Shown here: positions 9,407 to 18,180 of the stretch, piece by piece | Layout of the letters: every line of letters begins with the position of its first letter | Numbering within the stretch: position 1 is the first letter of the stretch | Source: Zhengella sp020637775 | GTDB taxonomy: Bacteria > Pseudomonadota > Alphaproteobacteria > Rhizobiales > Rhizobiaceae | DNA length: 64,000 nucleotides | Direction: 5' to 3' | Assembly (NCBI RefSeq): GCF_041397485.1 | Contig: NZ_JAWKWO010000001.1 | Coordinates: 1,054,001-1,118,000 of the forward strand | Notes under the pieces: generated by a model | Database searches by the model: none | The model's input: the letters and a program-made list of their open reading frames with translations, nothing else | Told to the model about the DNA's origin: nothing | Program-made: the position numbers and the translations under genes

Positions 9407-10500
9407 TGCTGCCGCTGGAAGGCCTGGAAGTTCTCGCCATCGAACAGGCGGTGGCGGCCCCCTTCGCCTCATCCCGGCTGGCGGATGCCGGCGCCCATGT
9501 GATCAAGATCGAGCGGCCGGAAGGCGATTTCGCCCGCGGTTACGATGACGTGGCGAAGGGCCAGTCGAGCTATTTCGTCTGGCTCAACCGGGGCAAGGAA
9601 AGCGTGACGCTGGACCTGACGGCGGAAAAGGGCAAGCGTGATCTCGAAGCGCTCATCGCCAGGGCCGATGTGCTGATCCAGAACCTCAAGCCCGGCGCAC
9701 TGGCAAAGCTGGGTTTTGACCTGGCACGCCTGCGCAAGGACTATCCGCGCCTCGTCACCTGCTCCATCAGCGGCTATGGCGAGGACGGTCCGATGGCCAA
9801 CCGCAAGGCCTATGACCTGCTCATTCAGGCCGAATCGGGGCTTTGCTCGATTACCGGCGGCCCCTCCGAACCCGCCCGCGTCGGCGTTTCCGTCGTCGAT
9901 ATCGCCACCGGCGCCACCGCCCATGCGGCCATTCTCGAAGCGTTGATCCGCCGCTCCATCACCGGCGAAGGTTCCGAGATCAATGTTTCCATGTTCGACG
10001 TCATGGCCGATTGGCTGACCGTGCCCCTGCTCAACCATGAGGGCGGCAAGCCGCCGCAGCGCATCGGTCTCGCCCATCCCTCCATCTCGCCCTATGGCGT
10101 CTTCCAGCCGAAATCCGGCGCACCGATCCTCATCTCCATCCAGAGCGACCGCGAATGGGTGGTGCTGTGCCGCGATTTTATCGGCGACGAAAGCCTGGTC
10201 ACGGACCCGCGTTTCGCCACCAATGTCGCCCGCGTGAACAACCGGCCGCAGACCGATGGCATCGTGGCCGCGGCCTTTGCCCGCTACGATGCCGCCGACG
10301 CCATCGACCGGCTGACGAAGGCGAATATCGCCCTCGCTTCGGTCAATGACATGGGTGGCCTGTCGGCCCACCCCCATCTGCGCCGGATCACGGTGGACAG
10401 CCCCAACGGCCCTGTCAGCTTCCCGGCGCCCGGCGCTTCCTTTGCCGGAGAGGAGCGCGGCTACGGAGCGGTTCCGGCCCTCAACCCGCTCGCGGACTGA
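9406..10500 (+). CDS. CaiB/BaiF family (class III) CoA-transferase
   Basis: The 364-residue protein shows the class III CoA-transferase fold: IEQAVAAPFAS at the N-terminus, VIKIERPEGD, and a probable catalytic aspartate at D165 in VSVVDIATG. Such enzymes move CoA between carboxylic acids through an aspartyl-CoA thioester. Overlap with the acyl-CoA dehydrogenase (TGATG) implies a two-gene operon that activates and then oxidises a carboxylic acid. It lies next to the aromatic-acid cluster but has no copy of that cluster's operator, so a shared pathway is only a possibility. Confidence 0.9.
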   Translation: MLPLEGLEVLAIEQAVAAPFASSRLADAGAHVIKIERPEGDFARGYDDVAKGQSSYFVWLNRGKESVTLDLTAEKGKRDLEALIARADVLIQNLKPGALAKLGFDLARLRKDYPRLVTCSISGYGEDGPMANRKAYDLLIQAESGLCSITGGPSEPARVGVSVVDIATGATAHAAILEALIRRSITGEGSEINVSMFDVMADWLTVPLLNHEGGKPPQRIGLAHPSISPYGVFQPKSGAPILISIQSDREWVVLCRDFIGDESLVTDPRFATNVARVNNRPQTDGIVAAAFARYDAADAIDRLTKANIALASVNDMGGLSAHPHLRRITVDSPNGPVSFPAPGASFAGEERGYGAVPALNPLAD

Positions 10501-10512
10501 CCCGTGGAAAAC

Positions 10513-10539
10513 GACCGGGCCCGCCCGGCGGACCCGGTC
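10513..10539. terminator. Stem-loop between convergent genes
   Basis: Arms GACCGGG (10513-10519) and CCCGGTC (10533-10539) are perfectly complementary and lie between the CoA-transferase stop and the oxygenase stop. There is no long T-run, so intrinsic termination is only moderately supported. Confidence 0.4.
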
Positions 10540-10587
10540 TGCCCTGCCTGTCCCGTTTGCCCCGGCAGGACCGGCGAACGGTTCTGT

Positions 10588-11868
10588 CTACTCGGCGGCC
10601 AGCGTGTCCCCGGCCTCTCCCAGTGTCCGCCAGTCGACCTCCTTGGGATAGACGCCTTCGCGTGAGGCGATGGTGGCCTGGCGCACGCGCGGCTCCTCCG
10701 TGCCGATGGCGGTTCCCCCCTCGGCCACCTTGCGGGCCGCATCCACCATCAGGCGGCGGAACTCGACAATGGCAAGGTCGGACGCGCCGAGAATGTCGAC
10801 AGACCTGTCGGCGATCGGCCCCTGCGTCACCCACATGGCGATATCCTGGTTGGGAATGCCCTTGATACCGGTGAAATTGCCCAGCTTCATGGCCTGCCGG
10901 TCCTGCAGGAAATTGTTTTCCTTCGTGCGAACCGGCTCCCAGCGATCGTTCAGGTCGATGCCCTTGCGCGCATGGGCGAACTTGCGCCACTCCTCCGTCG
11001 AGGGCACCTCGTCCGTTCCCCAGGCGATGAAGTGGAAGGCGGTCGTCACGTCGTCGATGGGCACGATCACCGAGGCCACGTTGTACATGTTGTTCGGCGG
11101 GATCAGCGAATAATAGGGCGCGACGAACTCGGTGATCCGCAGATAATTGTGCGTGGCAGCGTTCTTGATCGGCTTGCGGATGGCGGCGTAGTGAAAGCCG
11201 TAGCTTGTCGTCTGCGTCTGCATGCGCGGCGACTTGTCGGTCGACGGGCGGTACCATGACTTGTCATCCGCCGACGCCCGCTCCACCCGTGCCGGGACCA
11301 TGTCGGAGGAGTGAAGGCTGGAGGAATGCGCGCTATCGATCTGGCCCTCGTGGATCTGCGCCCAGTTGCAGGGGATGCGGATCTTGAGGATCGAGACCGG
11401 CGTGTCTTCCGTTGGCGCGAAGGCCGGCGGATCGAATTCCGGCACGGCCTCCGGATTGCCCAGCCACGCCCAGACGAACCCGCCCCATTCCTTCACCGGA
11501 TAGGCGCGGTGCTTGACCTTGTCCATCAGCGGGCTGCCTTCCGGCTCGGACGACATGGCCAGGACATTGCCTTTCACATCGAACTTCCAGCCGTGGTAGA
11601 GGCAGCGCAATCCGCATTCCTCGTTGCGGCCCAGAACCAGCGAGGCACGGCGGTGCGGGCACAATTCATCCAGCAGGCCAAGCTCGCCATTGCTGTCGCG
11701 AAACGCCACATAACGTTCGCCCAGCACCTCGACGAGCAACGGCGTTCCGTCGCGCTCCGCCACCTCCTCGATGAGGCAGACCGGCGTCCAGTGCTGGCGC
11801 ATCAGCTTGCCCATCGGCGTCGCCGGGCCGGTGCGTGTCAGGATGTCGTTTTCTTCCGGCGTCAGCAT
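10588..11868 (-). CDS. Rieske aromatic dioxygenase, phthalate 4,5-dioxygenase type, oxygenase subunit
   Basis: A 426-residue single-subunit ring-hydroxylating oxygenase. The Rieske centre ligands are C70-x-H72 and C89-x2-H92 (CPHRR and CLYHGW). The mononuclear iron site is in HEGQIDSAHSSSLH, with H181, H186 and bridging D178. Sequence style and partners (FMN/2Fe-2S reductase, dihydrodiol dehydrogenase, decarboxylase) match phthalate 4,5-dioxygenase (Pht3/OphA2), but the true substrate could be another aromatic carboxylate. The start at 11868 follows GGGAGGAACC; an in-frame ATG at 11883 lacks a site. A TTAG-N4-CTAA operator lies 25 bases upstream. Confidence 0.88.
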   Translation of the reverse strand: MLTPEENDILTRTGPATPMGKLMRQHWTPVCLIEEVAERDGTPLLVEVLGERYVAFRDSNGELGLLDELCPHRRASLVLGRNEECGLRCLYHGWKFDVKGNVLAMSSEPEGSPLMDKVKHRAYPVKEWGGFVWAWLGNPEAVPEFDPPAFAPTEDTPVSILKIRIPCNWAQIHEGQIDSAHSSSLHSSDMVPARVERASADDKSWYRPSTDKSPRMQTQTTSYGFHYAAIRKPIKNAATHNYLRITEFVAPYYSLIPPNNMYNVASVIVPIDDVTTAFHFIAWGTDEVPSTEEWRKFAHARKGIDLNDRWEPVRTKENNFLQDRQAMKLGNFTGIKGIPNQDIAMWVTQGPIADRSVDILGASDLAIVEFRRLMVDAARKVAEGGTAIGTEEPRVRQATIASREGVYPKEVDWRTLGEAGDTLAAE

Positions 11869-11892
11869 GGTTCCTCCCTGCATGCATTGTGG

Positions 11893-11904
11893 TTAGCTTT
11901 CTAA
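11893..11904. promoter_or_regulatory. Operator copy 1, TTAGCTTTCTAA
   Basis: An inverted repeat TTAG-N4-CTAA in the 125-base gap between the divergent oxygenase and reductase genes. It is the proximal copy for the oxygenase promoter. With one flanking base on each side, the 14-mer GTTAGCTTTCTAAG is identical in copy 2. It probably binds the MarR-family regulator encoded at 15598-16104 (inference). Confidence 0.7.
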
Positions 11905-11953
11905 GGAATTTACAACGCCAACCCCGCTCCGTCCAGCCATTGACAGCCAATAG

Positions 11954-11965
11954 TTAGCTTTCTAA
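11954..11965. promoter_or_regulatory. Operator copy 2, TTAGCTTTCTAA
   Basis: The second copy of the same 12-mer lies 29 bases before the reductase start and 61 bases from copy 1, close to six helical turns. Position near the reductase start suggests repression of the reductase-dehydrogenase-decarboxylase operon. Confidence 0.7.
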
Positions 11966-11993
11966 GTAGCTCGTGGGAGGACTTGAAAGACCA

Positions 11994-12944
11994 ATGAGCG
12001 AAAATGCCCAAGCCATCCGCATGACGGTGGAAAGCCGCCGCATGCTCACCCCCTCCATCATGGAATTCACCCTTGTTCCGGTCGATGGCGGCGCGTTGCC
12101 CGCCTGTGAGCCCGGTGCCCATGTGACGGTGGAAACGCCTTCTGGCGCCATGCGCCGCTATTCGCTGGTCCACCCGGATGACGAGCCGCACTCCTATGTC
12201 ATCGCGGTCAAGCGCGAGCCGGAATCGCGTGGCGGATCGCAATCCATGCACGATGAGGCCGTCGAAGGCACGGTCCTCGCCGTTGAGCCGCCGGAGAACG
12301 AATTCGCGCTCAAGGATGCCCCGAAATACCTGCTGATCGCTGGCGGTATCGGCGTGACGCCGATCTATGCCATGGCACGCAGGCTTTCCGAAAACGGCAA
12401 GCCTTTCAACATCATCTATTGCACGCGTTCGGCTGGAGAGACGGCCTATCTCGACGAGATGCGGGATGCTTTCGGCAGCAGGCTGCTTGTCCATCACGAT
12501 GATGGCGACCCGGCCCGGCTCTATGATTTCTGGGATCATTTCGCCGAACCCCAGGCCATGCATGTCTATTGCTGCGGACCGAAACCGTTGATGGAGGAGA
12601 TCAAGGCGGTCTCCGGCCATTGGCCGGAAGGCCGGGTCAATTTCGAGGATTTCAAGCCTGTCGAGGTGGTGCGCGCCGATGATACGGCCTTCGAGGTGGA
12701 ACTGGCAAAAACCGGACAAACGATCACCGTGCCTGCCGATCGCTCGATCCTCGAAGCCCTGCGCGATGCGGGTTTTCCCACCGTCAGTTCCTGCGAAAGC
12801 GGCACCTGCGGCACCTGCAAGACGCGGATGATTGCCGGCGACGCCGATCACCGCGACATGGTGCTTATGGAGGAAGAGAAGGACGACACGATCATGATCT
12901 GCGTCTCGCGCTCGAAGGGCGGAAAGCTTGTCCTCGACCTCTGA
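11994..12944 (+). CDS. PDR/VanB-type oxidoreductase (dioxygenase reductase)
   Basis: The 316-residue reductase has a flavin-binding N-terminal half (RRYSLVHPDD), an NAD-binding middle (LIAGGIGVTPIYAM, CCGPKPLM) and a C-terminal plant-type [2Fe-2S] domain with C267, C272, C275 and C303. This order (flavin, NAD, 2Fe-2S) is that of phthalate dioxygenase reductase. It should pass electrons from NAD(P)H to the Rieske oxygenase encoded divergently. The ATG at 11994 is preferred over a GTG at 11973, although the GGAGG is rather distant (13 bases). Confidence 0.9.
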   Translation: MSENAQAIRMTVESRRMLTPSIMEFTLVPVDGGALPACEPGAHVTVETPSGAMRRYSLVHPDDEPHSYVIAVKREPESRGGSQSMHDEAVEGTVLAVEPPENEFALKDAPKYLLIAGGIGVTPIYAMARRLSENGKPFNIIYCTRSAGETAYLDEMRDAFGSRLLVHHDDGDPARLYDFWDHFAEPQAMHVYCCGPKPLMEEIKAVSGHWPEGRVNFEDFKPVEVVRADDTAFEVELAKTGQTITVPADRSILEALRDAGFPTVSSCESGTCGTCKTRMIAGDADHRDMVLMEEEKDDTIMICVSRSKGGKLVLDL

Positions 12945-14127
12945 AGCACGATCCGTCGGCGTCGGCGTCATCGGGCTGGGGCGTGGCTTCGTCCTGATGC
13001 TGCCCGCATTCCGCAACGATCCGCGCGTGCGTCTTGCGGCCGCCTGCGCGCCGCGCGCTGAATCCCGCGCCGCCTTCGAGGCCGAATTCGGCGGCCGGAC
13101 CTATGTGGATGTCGACGCGCTCTGTGCCGATCCGTCGGTCGAAATCGTCTATGTCGCCACCCCCCATGAGATGCATTGTGCCCATGTGGTCGCGGCCGCA
13201 CGCGCCGGCAAGCATGTCATTGTCGACAAGCCCATGGCAATCGCGATGGACGATGCCCACGCCATGGTGAAGGCCTGCCGGGATGCCGGCGTGCACCTGA
13301 TCGTCGGTCCGAGTCACAGTTTCGATGCGCCGGTCGTAACGGCCCGGCGGCTGATCGAAAGCGGCGAATTCGGGGACGTCCGCATGATCCATGCTCTGAA
13401 CTACACCGATTTTCTTTACCGCCCGCGCCGCCCGGAGGAACTGGATACCGCCAGGGGCGGCGGCGTTCTGTTCTCCCAGGCCATTCACCAGATCGACATC
13501 GTCCGTCTTCTGGCCGGCGGCCGCGGCGAGACCGTGTATGCCCATACCGGCAAGTGGGACGCGCAACGCCCCACGGAAGGCGCCTACAGCGCGCTGCTCA
13601 GCTTTGCGGGTGGCGCGTTCGCATCGCTGACCTATTCGGGCTATGCCCATTTCGACAGCGATGAATGGATGGGCTGGACCGGCGAACTCGGCAACGCAAA
13701 GGATCCGGCCACCTATGGCGCAGCGCGGCGGAAACTGGCCGGCATCACGTCCCCGGACGAGGAAGCCCGGCTGAAATCCACCCGCACCTATGGCTCGGGC
13801 GACATGCCGGCACAGGCCGCGCACCACGAGCATTTCGGCCCCGTCATCGTCTCCTGCGACCGCGCCGACCTGCGCCTGACGCCTGATGGCATTGAAGTGA
13901 ACGGCGACATGCAGCGCGAATTCGTGGCCGCGCCGCCGCTCACCCATCCCCGCCGCGAGGTCGTGGATGCCATGGTGGACGCCGTGCGCGGCAATGCCCT
14001 GCCAGCACAAACCGGCGCATGGGGACTGGCAAGCCTTGAGGTCTGCCATGCCATTCTGGCCTCGGCGCGATCGGGCCAGCCGGTGCGCCTGCAACATCAG
14101 ATCGAAGCGGAGACGTCAGCGAGATGA
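12928..14127 (+). CDS. Gfo/Idh/MocA-family dehydrogenase (phthalate dihydrodiol dehydrogenase-like)
   Basis: A 399-residue NAD(P)-dependent oxidoreductase with a Rossmann motif GVIGLGRG near residue 13 and the DKP motif typical of this family. In phthalate pathways a Gfo/Idh/MocA enzyme (Pht4/OphB) oxidises the cis-dihydrodiol made by the dioxygenase. The gene starts with TTG at 12928, inside the reductase gene (17-base overlap), and ends four bases into the decarboxylase gene. The assignment rests on family and context. Confidence 0.85.
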   Translation: MSSTSEARSVGVGVIGLGRGFVLMLPAFRNDPRVRLAAACAPRAESRAAFEAEFGGRTYVDVDALCADPSVEIVYVATPHEMHCAHVVAAARAGKHVIVDKPMAIAMDDAHAMVKACRDAGVHLIVGPSHSFDAPVVTARRLIESGEFGDVRMIHALNYTDFLYRPRRPEELDTARGGGVLFSQAIHQIDIVRLLAGGRGETVYAHTGKWDAQRPTEGAYSALLSFAGGAFASLTYSGYAHFDSDEWMGWTGELGNAKDPATYGAARRKLAGITSPDEEARLKSTRTYGSGDMPAQAAHHEHFGPVIVSCDRADLRLTPDGIEVNGDMQREFVAAPPLTHPRREVVDAMVDAVRGNALPAQTGAWGLASLEVCHAILASARSGQPVRLQHQIEAETSAR

Positions 14128-15116
14128 GCGACCTGAAACTGTCCATCGCCATGGGCGACTATGACCGCACGCGGGCCATTTTCGATGGCCGGGTGAAGAT
14201 CGATGGCGTCGACCCCGTATGCATGGCGCTGTCGCCGGAGGAAATGTTCTTCCGCGCCTTCCGCCATCATGCTTTCGACGTCTCGGAACTGTCGATCTCG
14301 TCCTACTCCATCTCGGTGGCGCGCGGCGAACCGCATTACGTGGCAATCCCGGTCTTCCTGTCGCGTGCGTTCCGCCACACCTCCATTTACGTGCGCAAGG
14401 ACCGCGGCATCGAGACGCCGGCGGATCTGCGCGGCCGGCGCATCGGCATCGCCGAATACCAGTTGTCGGCCAATGTCTGGTTCCGCGGCATCCTTGAGGA
14501 CGAATACGGCGTCAGCCCTTCGGACATCCATTGGGTGCGCGGCGGCATGAACACGCCGGGCCGGCCCGAAAAGATCAAGGTCACCATCCCCGACGGCATC
14601 ACCATGACCGAGGCGCCGGACGGCGCGACGTTGAACGCGATGCTCGTCGACGGCGAGATCGACGGCTTCGTCGGCCCACGCGCCCCGCGCTGCTTCGATG
14701 AGGGCCATCCGGCGATCGGCCGGCTTTTCACCGACACGGTCGCAGAGGCCGAGACCTATTTCCGCAAGACGCACATCTTCCCCATCATGCATGTGCTGGG
14801 CCTGCGCCGCACGCTGGCCGACGCCCACCCCTGGCTGCCGGGCGCATTGCTGAAGGCCTTCACCCAGGCCAGGCGGCTGGCCCAGGAAGCCCTCGCCGAC
14901 ACGTCTGCCACCAAGGTGACCATGCCGTTCGTTGAGGACAATCTCGCCCGCGCCCGCGCCCTGATGGGACCGGACATCTGGACCTACGGGCTGGACGGAA
15001 ACCGCCACGTGCTGGAAACCTTCCTCGCCTATCATCATGCCCAGGGCCTGTCGCCGCGCAAGGTGGCTGTGGAGGAACTCTTCCATCCCGCCACGCTGGA
15101 ATCCTACAGCCTTTGA
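14124..15116 (+). CDS. 4,5-dihydroxyphthalate decarboxylase-like protein
   Basis: The 330-residue protein resembles 4,5-dihydroxyphthalate decarboxylase (Pht5/OphC), a family with a periplasmic-binding-protein-like fold but no export signal, as here. Recognisable stretches are RRIGIAEYQLSANVW and DGFVGPRAPRCF. It overlaps the dehydrogenase by four bases. In the phthalate route it would convert the dihydroxylated acid to protocatechuate. No ring-cleavage genes are in the window, so the downstream pathway must be elsewhere. Confidence 0.86.
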   Translation: MSDLKLSIAMGDYDRTRAIFDGRVKIDGVDPVCMALSPEEMFFRAFRHHAFDVSELSISSYSISVARGEPHYVAIPVFLSRAFRHTSIYVRKDRGIETPADLRGRRIGIAEYQLSANVWFRGILEDEYGVSPSDIHWVRGGMNTPGRPEKIKVTIPDGITMTEAPDGATLNAMLVDGEIDGFVGPRAPRCFDEGHPAIGRLFTDTVAEAETYFRKTHIFPIMHVLGLRRTLADAHPWLPGALLKAFTQARRLAQEALADTSATKVTMPFVEDNLARARALMGPDIWTYGLDGNRHVLETFLAYHHAQGLSPRKVAVEELFHPATLESYSL

Positions 15117-15141
15117 GCACACTGAAGACAGGGAATCCGCC

Positions 15142-15591
15142 ATGAAACTGCAACCGGGCGACATCGTCGAAATCGAATCCGGTGCCGGGCTGGCCTATGT
15201 CCAGGTCACGCACAATCACGCCTCCTATCCGGAAGTCGTGCGTGCCTTGCCCGGTCTTCATGCCGCACGGCCGGACAATGTCGCGCGGCTGGCCGGAATG
15301 GAGGGCGCATTCACCGCCATGCTGCCACTGGGTGCGGCGCTGGAACAGGGCCGCATCGCCGGAAGGCGTGTCGCCACGGCCGCCGTTCCACCATCATGCC
15401 GCGCGTTTCCCACATTCCGCATGCCGGTGCGCGACCGCCAGGGCAATGTCGCCTATTGGTGGCTGTGGGACGGCGAAGGCCTGAGCCATGTCTCCAGCCT
15501 CGACGACCGGCAGGCGGCATTGCCGCTGCGCGAAGTGATGACCGTGCAGGCCTTTCTGGCGAACCTGGCCGGAACCATGGCAAACGGCTGA
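15142..15591 (+). CDS. Hypothetical protein in the aromatic-acid operon
   Basis: A 149-residue protein I do not recognise. It has no signal peptide or membrane segment. The N-terminus (KLQPGDIVEIES) reads like a small beta-barrel, and an FRMPVRDRQGNVAYWWLWDG stretch suggests beta-strands. It follows the decarboxylase by 25 bases on the same strand and converges on the MarR gene with a six-base gap. Its position as last gene of the operator-controlled operon suggests an accessory role; no function should be assumed. Confidence 0.75.
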   Translation: MKLQPGDIVEIESGAGLAYVQVTHNHASYPEVVRALPGLHAARPDNVARLAGMEGAFTAMLPLGAALEQGRIAGRRVATAAVPPSCRAFPTFRMPVRDRQGNVAYWWLWDGEGLSHVSSLDDRQAALPLREVMTVQAFLANLAGTMANG

Positions 15592-15597
15592 CGCCCG

Positions 15598-16104
15598 TCA
15601 GTCGTCCTGCGGGCCGGTCTCGCTGTCCATGCGGGTAAGCAGATTGTCCTGCACCGCCTTCAGATAGGTCAGGAAGGCAGCCCTGTCGGCTTCCGAAAAC
15701 CCTTCGACGGAATGGTCCACCACCTCGCGCGCCAGCGGCATCAATTCGCGCCGCAGCGCGTGCCCGCGCCGGGTCAGATAGATGTTGATCTTGCGCCGGT
15801 CATCGGCATTCTTGACCCTGCGCACAAGCCCGCGCCGCTCCATCGACTTGATGGCGGTCAGCGTGGTCGGCTCCATCGTGCCGACGACGAGTGACAGTTC
15901 GCGCTGGGTCATGCCGTCGCGGTGCCAGAGGGCACGCAGGAAATACCACATGCCCGGCGTCACGCCATAGGGCTCGATCTTCAGTTGCAGATATTTCTGG
16001 ACGAGTCGCTGTGTCTGGCGGATCTGGTAGCCGACGCTCTCCTCGAACGTCAGCTCTGCATCACCGGCTGGCGGCGGCTGCTGTCCGCCGTGCGAATCGT
16101 CCAT
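15598..16104 (-). CDS. MarR-family transcriptional regulator
   Basis: A 168-residue winged-helix protein. The recognition-helix region reads MTQRELSLVVGTMEPTTLTA and the wing VKNADDRRKINIYLT, with the DxR pattern typical of MarR proteins. It lies in the centre of the aromatic cluster and is the only regulator gene there. MarR proteins bind short inverted repeats and release on binding an aromatic ligand. The four TTAG-N4-CTAA sites are the obvious candidates; its own upstream region has no copy. Confidence 0.9.
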   Translation of the reverse strand: MDDSHGGQQPPPAGDAELTFEESVGYQIRQTQRLVQKYLQLKIEPYGVTPGMWYFLRALWHRDGMTQRELSLVVGTMEPTTLTAIKSMERRGLVRRVKNADDRRKINIYLTRRGHALRRELMPLAREVVDHSVEGFSEADRAAFLTYLKAVQDNLLTRMDSETGPQDD

Positions 16105-16166
16105 GGCGTGAAACCCCTTCTCCGCCGGCCCTTAACCGGCTCGGGGCGAGTCTGCAATCCCGCCCC

Positions 16167-18086
16167 TCATTCGCCGGCCTTCGGCTTCGGCGCGGCAGCG
16201 ACCGCCGGCGCCGTGGCCCGGGCGAAAGCCGCCCCGCCGGCAACCAGCGCCAGTGCGACGCCGGCCATCAGGTAGCCGCCCGCCAGGAACAGCAGGCCCG
16301 CCGCCAGGAAAGCCAGGCGCACCAGCCCCGGCAGGGCCCGCTTCCAGTACCCCTCCACGGCAATGGCGACCATGACCAGGCCGGCAATCGCACTGACTGT
16401 CGTGTAGACGATTTCCCAGGGGCTGCCCTGAAGCAGAAGCGCCGGATTGTAGACGAAGCAGAACGGGATCAGGAAAGCGCCGATGGCGATCTTGACCGAC
16501 TGCGCGGCAATCTTCAGCGGATTCTCGTCGGCGATCGCGCTGGCGGCATAGGCAGCCACCGCCACCGGCGGCGTAAGCGCGGACATGACGGCGAAATAGA
16601 GCAGGAAGAGATGGCCCTGCAGGTCCTCGATGCCAAGCGAACGCATGACAGGCGAGATCAGCACCGCCGCCAGGATATAGGCGCTGGGGGTGGGCATGCC
16701 CATGCCGAGCAGCGTCGTCAGCAGGGCGGCGATCAGCAGCGAGGAAAACAGGTCGGCGCCCGAAAGCAGGAAGACCAGCGCGCTGAATTTCGACGCAAGC
16801 CCCGTCATCGTGATGCCGCCGATGACCAGTCCGGCCGCGGCGCAGGCGCCCGCCACCGGCACGGTGCGCAGGCTCGTTTCGGCCAGGATGTCGTAGATCT
16901 TCTTCGGCGTCAGCCGCGTCTTCTGCCGCAACAGCGAAACCAGAAGCACGGCCGTCACGCCGTAGACCGCCGCATAGGTGGGCGTATAGCCCTCCACCAG
17001 CGCCCAGGTGATGACAACGAGCGGAACGATGAACAGCCCGCCTTCGCGCATGGTGATGGCCAGCGTCGGAATCTCGGACCGGTCGACACCGGCCAGCCCG
17101 TTGCGTCGCGCCCTGAGGTGGACCTGCAAATAGATCGGGACATAGTAGAGCAAGGCCGGGATCAGCGCCGCGAAGGCAATGTCGACATAGTCGATGCCGG
17201 TATATTCCGACATGATGAAAGCGGCCGCGCCCATCACCGGCGGCAGCAGGCTGCCGCCTGTCGAGGCGGCCACTTCCACCGCTCCGGCGAAGGTCGGACG
17301 GTAGCCCATCTTCTTCATCATCGGAATGGTGATCGAGCCGGTTGTGACGACATCCGAGGTCGGACTTCCCGAAATCGTGCCGTAGAGGCCCGAAGAGATG
17401 ACCGCGATCTTGGCCGGACCCCCGGGCGACTTGCCCGTGAGATAGGCGGCCAGATTGTAGAAGAAGACCGAGCCGCCGGCATAGGAAAGCGTGGTCCCGA
17501 ACAGCACGAAGAGAAAGGCATAGGTCGCCGCCACCCGCAACGGAACCCCGAACAGGCCGTCGGTGGTGAAGATGATGATGTCAAGAAAATGCGTGTACGA
17601 GATCTCGCCATGCCCAAGCGTACCGCCGAGCCGGTCGCCGAACAGGTTGTAGGCCAGGAAGATCAGAACGATCACGGTCAGCCCGACGCCAACCGTGCGC
17701 CGCATCGCCTCGATGGTGAGCACCAGGATGAGGGACGCGAAGGTGACATCATAGGTGGACAACGGATCGAGCAGCGTGATGCGCTGGGCGATCATGTCGG
17801 CCTGCGACACGAAATAGATGCCGCAGGCCGCCGAGAGCGCCGCCATGGCCCAGTCGGCGAGCGGAATGCGCTGGCGGTCGGCATTGGCCGTGGCACCGAT
17901 CAGCACGAAGGTCAGCACCAGCATCAGCGACAGGAAGGTCATGATGAGGGACAGCGCGTCTGCGCGCGAGAAGGCCGCCGCATAGACGGTCCACACCGCG
18001 GTTCCCGCGGCGAATGCCTTGACTACATGACCGGTGAGGCCGGCCGGCGAGCGCCGCGCCCCGGTGTCGAAGAACAGTTTGAACAT
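16167..18086 (-). CDS. TAXI-TRAP transporter fused 4TM-12TM permease
   Basis: A 639-residue integral membrane protein with many hydrophobic segments, equivalent to fused small (DctQ-like) and large (DctM-like) TRAP subunits, the form that pairs with TAXI binding proteins. Conserved DctM-type stretches include GLYGTISGSPTSDVVTTGS and GMGMPTPSAYI. The binding-protein gene is upstream on the same strand. An acidic or aromatic carboxylate is the likely substrate because of the surrounding catabolic genes and shared operator, but this is inference. Confidence 0.9.
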   Translation of the reverse strand: MFKLFFDTGARRSPAGLTGHVVKAFAAGTAVWTVYAAAFSRADALSLIMTFLSLMLVLTFVLIGATANADRQRIPLADWAMAALSAACGIYFVSQADMIAQRITLLDPLSTYDVTFASLILVLTIEAMRRTVGVGLTVIVLIFLAYNLFGDRLGGTLGHGEISYTHFLDIIIFTTDGLFGVPLRVAATYAFLFVLFGTTLSYAGGSVFFYNLAAYLTGKSPGGPAKIAVISSGLYGTISGSPTSDVVTTGSITIPMMKKMGYRPTFAGAVEVAASTGGSLLPPVMGAAAFIMSEYTGIDYVDIAFAALIPALLYYVPIYLQVHLRARRNGLAGVDRSEIPTLAITMREGGLFIVPLVVITWALVEGYTPTYAAVYGVTAVLLVSLLRQKTRLTPKKIYDILAETSLRTVPVAGACAAAGLVIGGITMTGLASKFSALVFLLSGADLFSSLLIAALLTTLLGMGMPTPSAYILAAVLISPVMRSLGIEDLQGHLFLLYFAVMSALTPPVAVAAYAASAIADENPLKIAAQSVKIAIGAFLIPFCFVYNPALLLQGSPWEIVYTTVSAIAGLVMVAIAVEGYWKRALPGLVRLAFLAAGLLFLAGGYLMAGVALALVAGGAAFARATAPAVAAAPKPKAGE

Positions 18087-18127
18087 GGGCTTTCAGGCCG
18101 TTCCCTGGCTCAGGAAAAAGGAAACGC

Positions 18128-18164
18128 GCCGGCGCGTGCGTCCGTCAGGCCGCAGCGCGCCGGC
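18128..18164 (-). other. Intercistronic stem-loop between TAXI binding protein and permease genes
   Basis: Arms GCCGGCGCG (18128-18136) and CGCGCCGGC (18156-18164) are perfectly complementary and lie in the 94-base gap after the binding-protein gene. Such structures often protect the upstream message or attenuate read-through, giving more binding protein than permease. Confidence 0.5.
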
Positions 18165-18180
18165 AGTCAAGATCGCTGGC

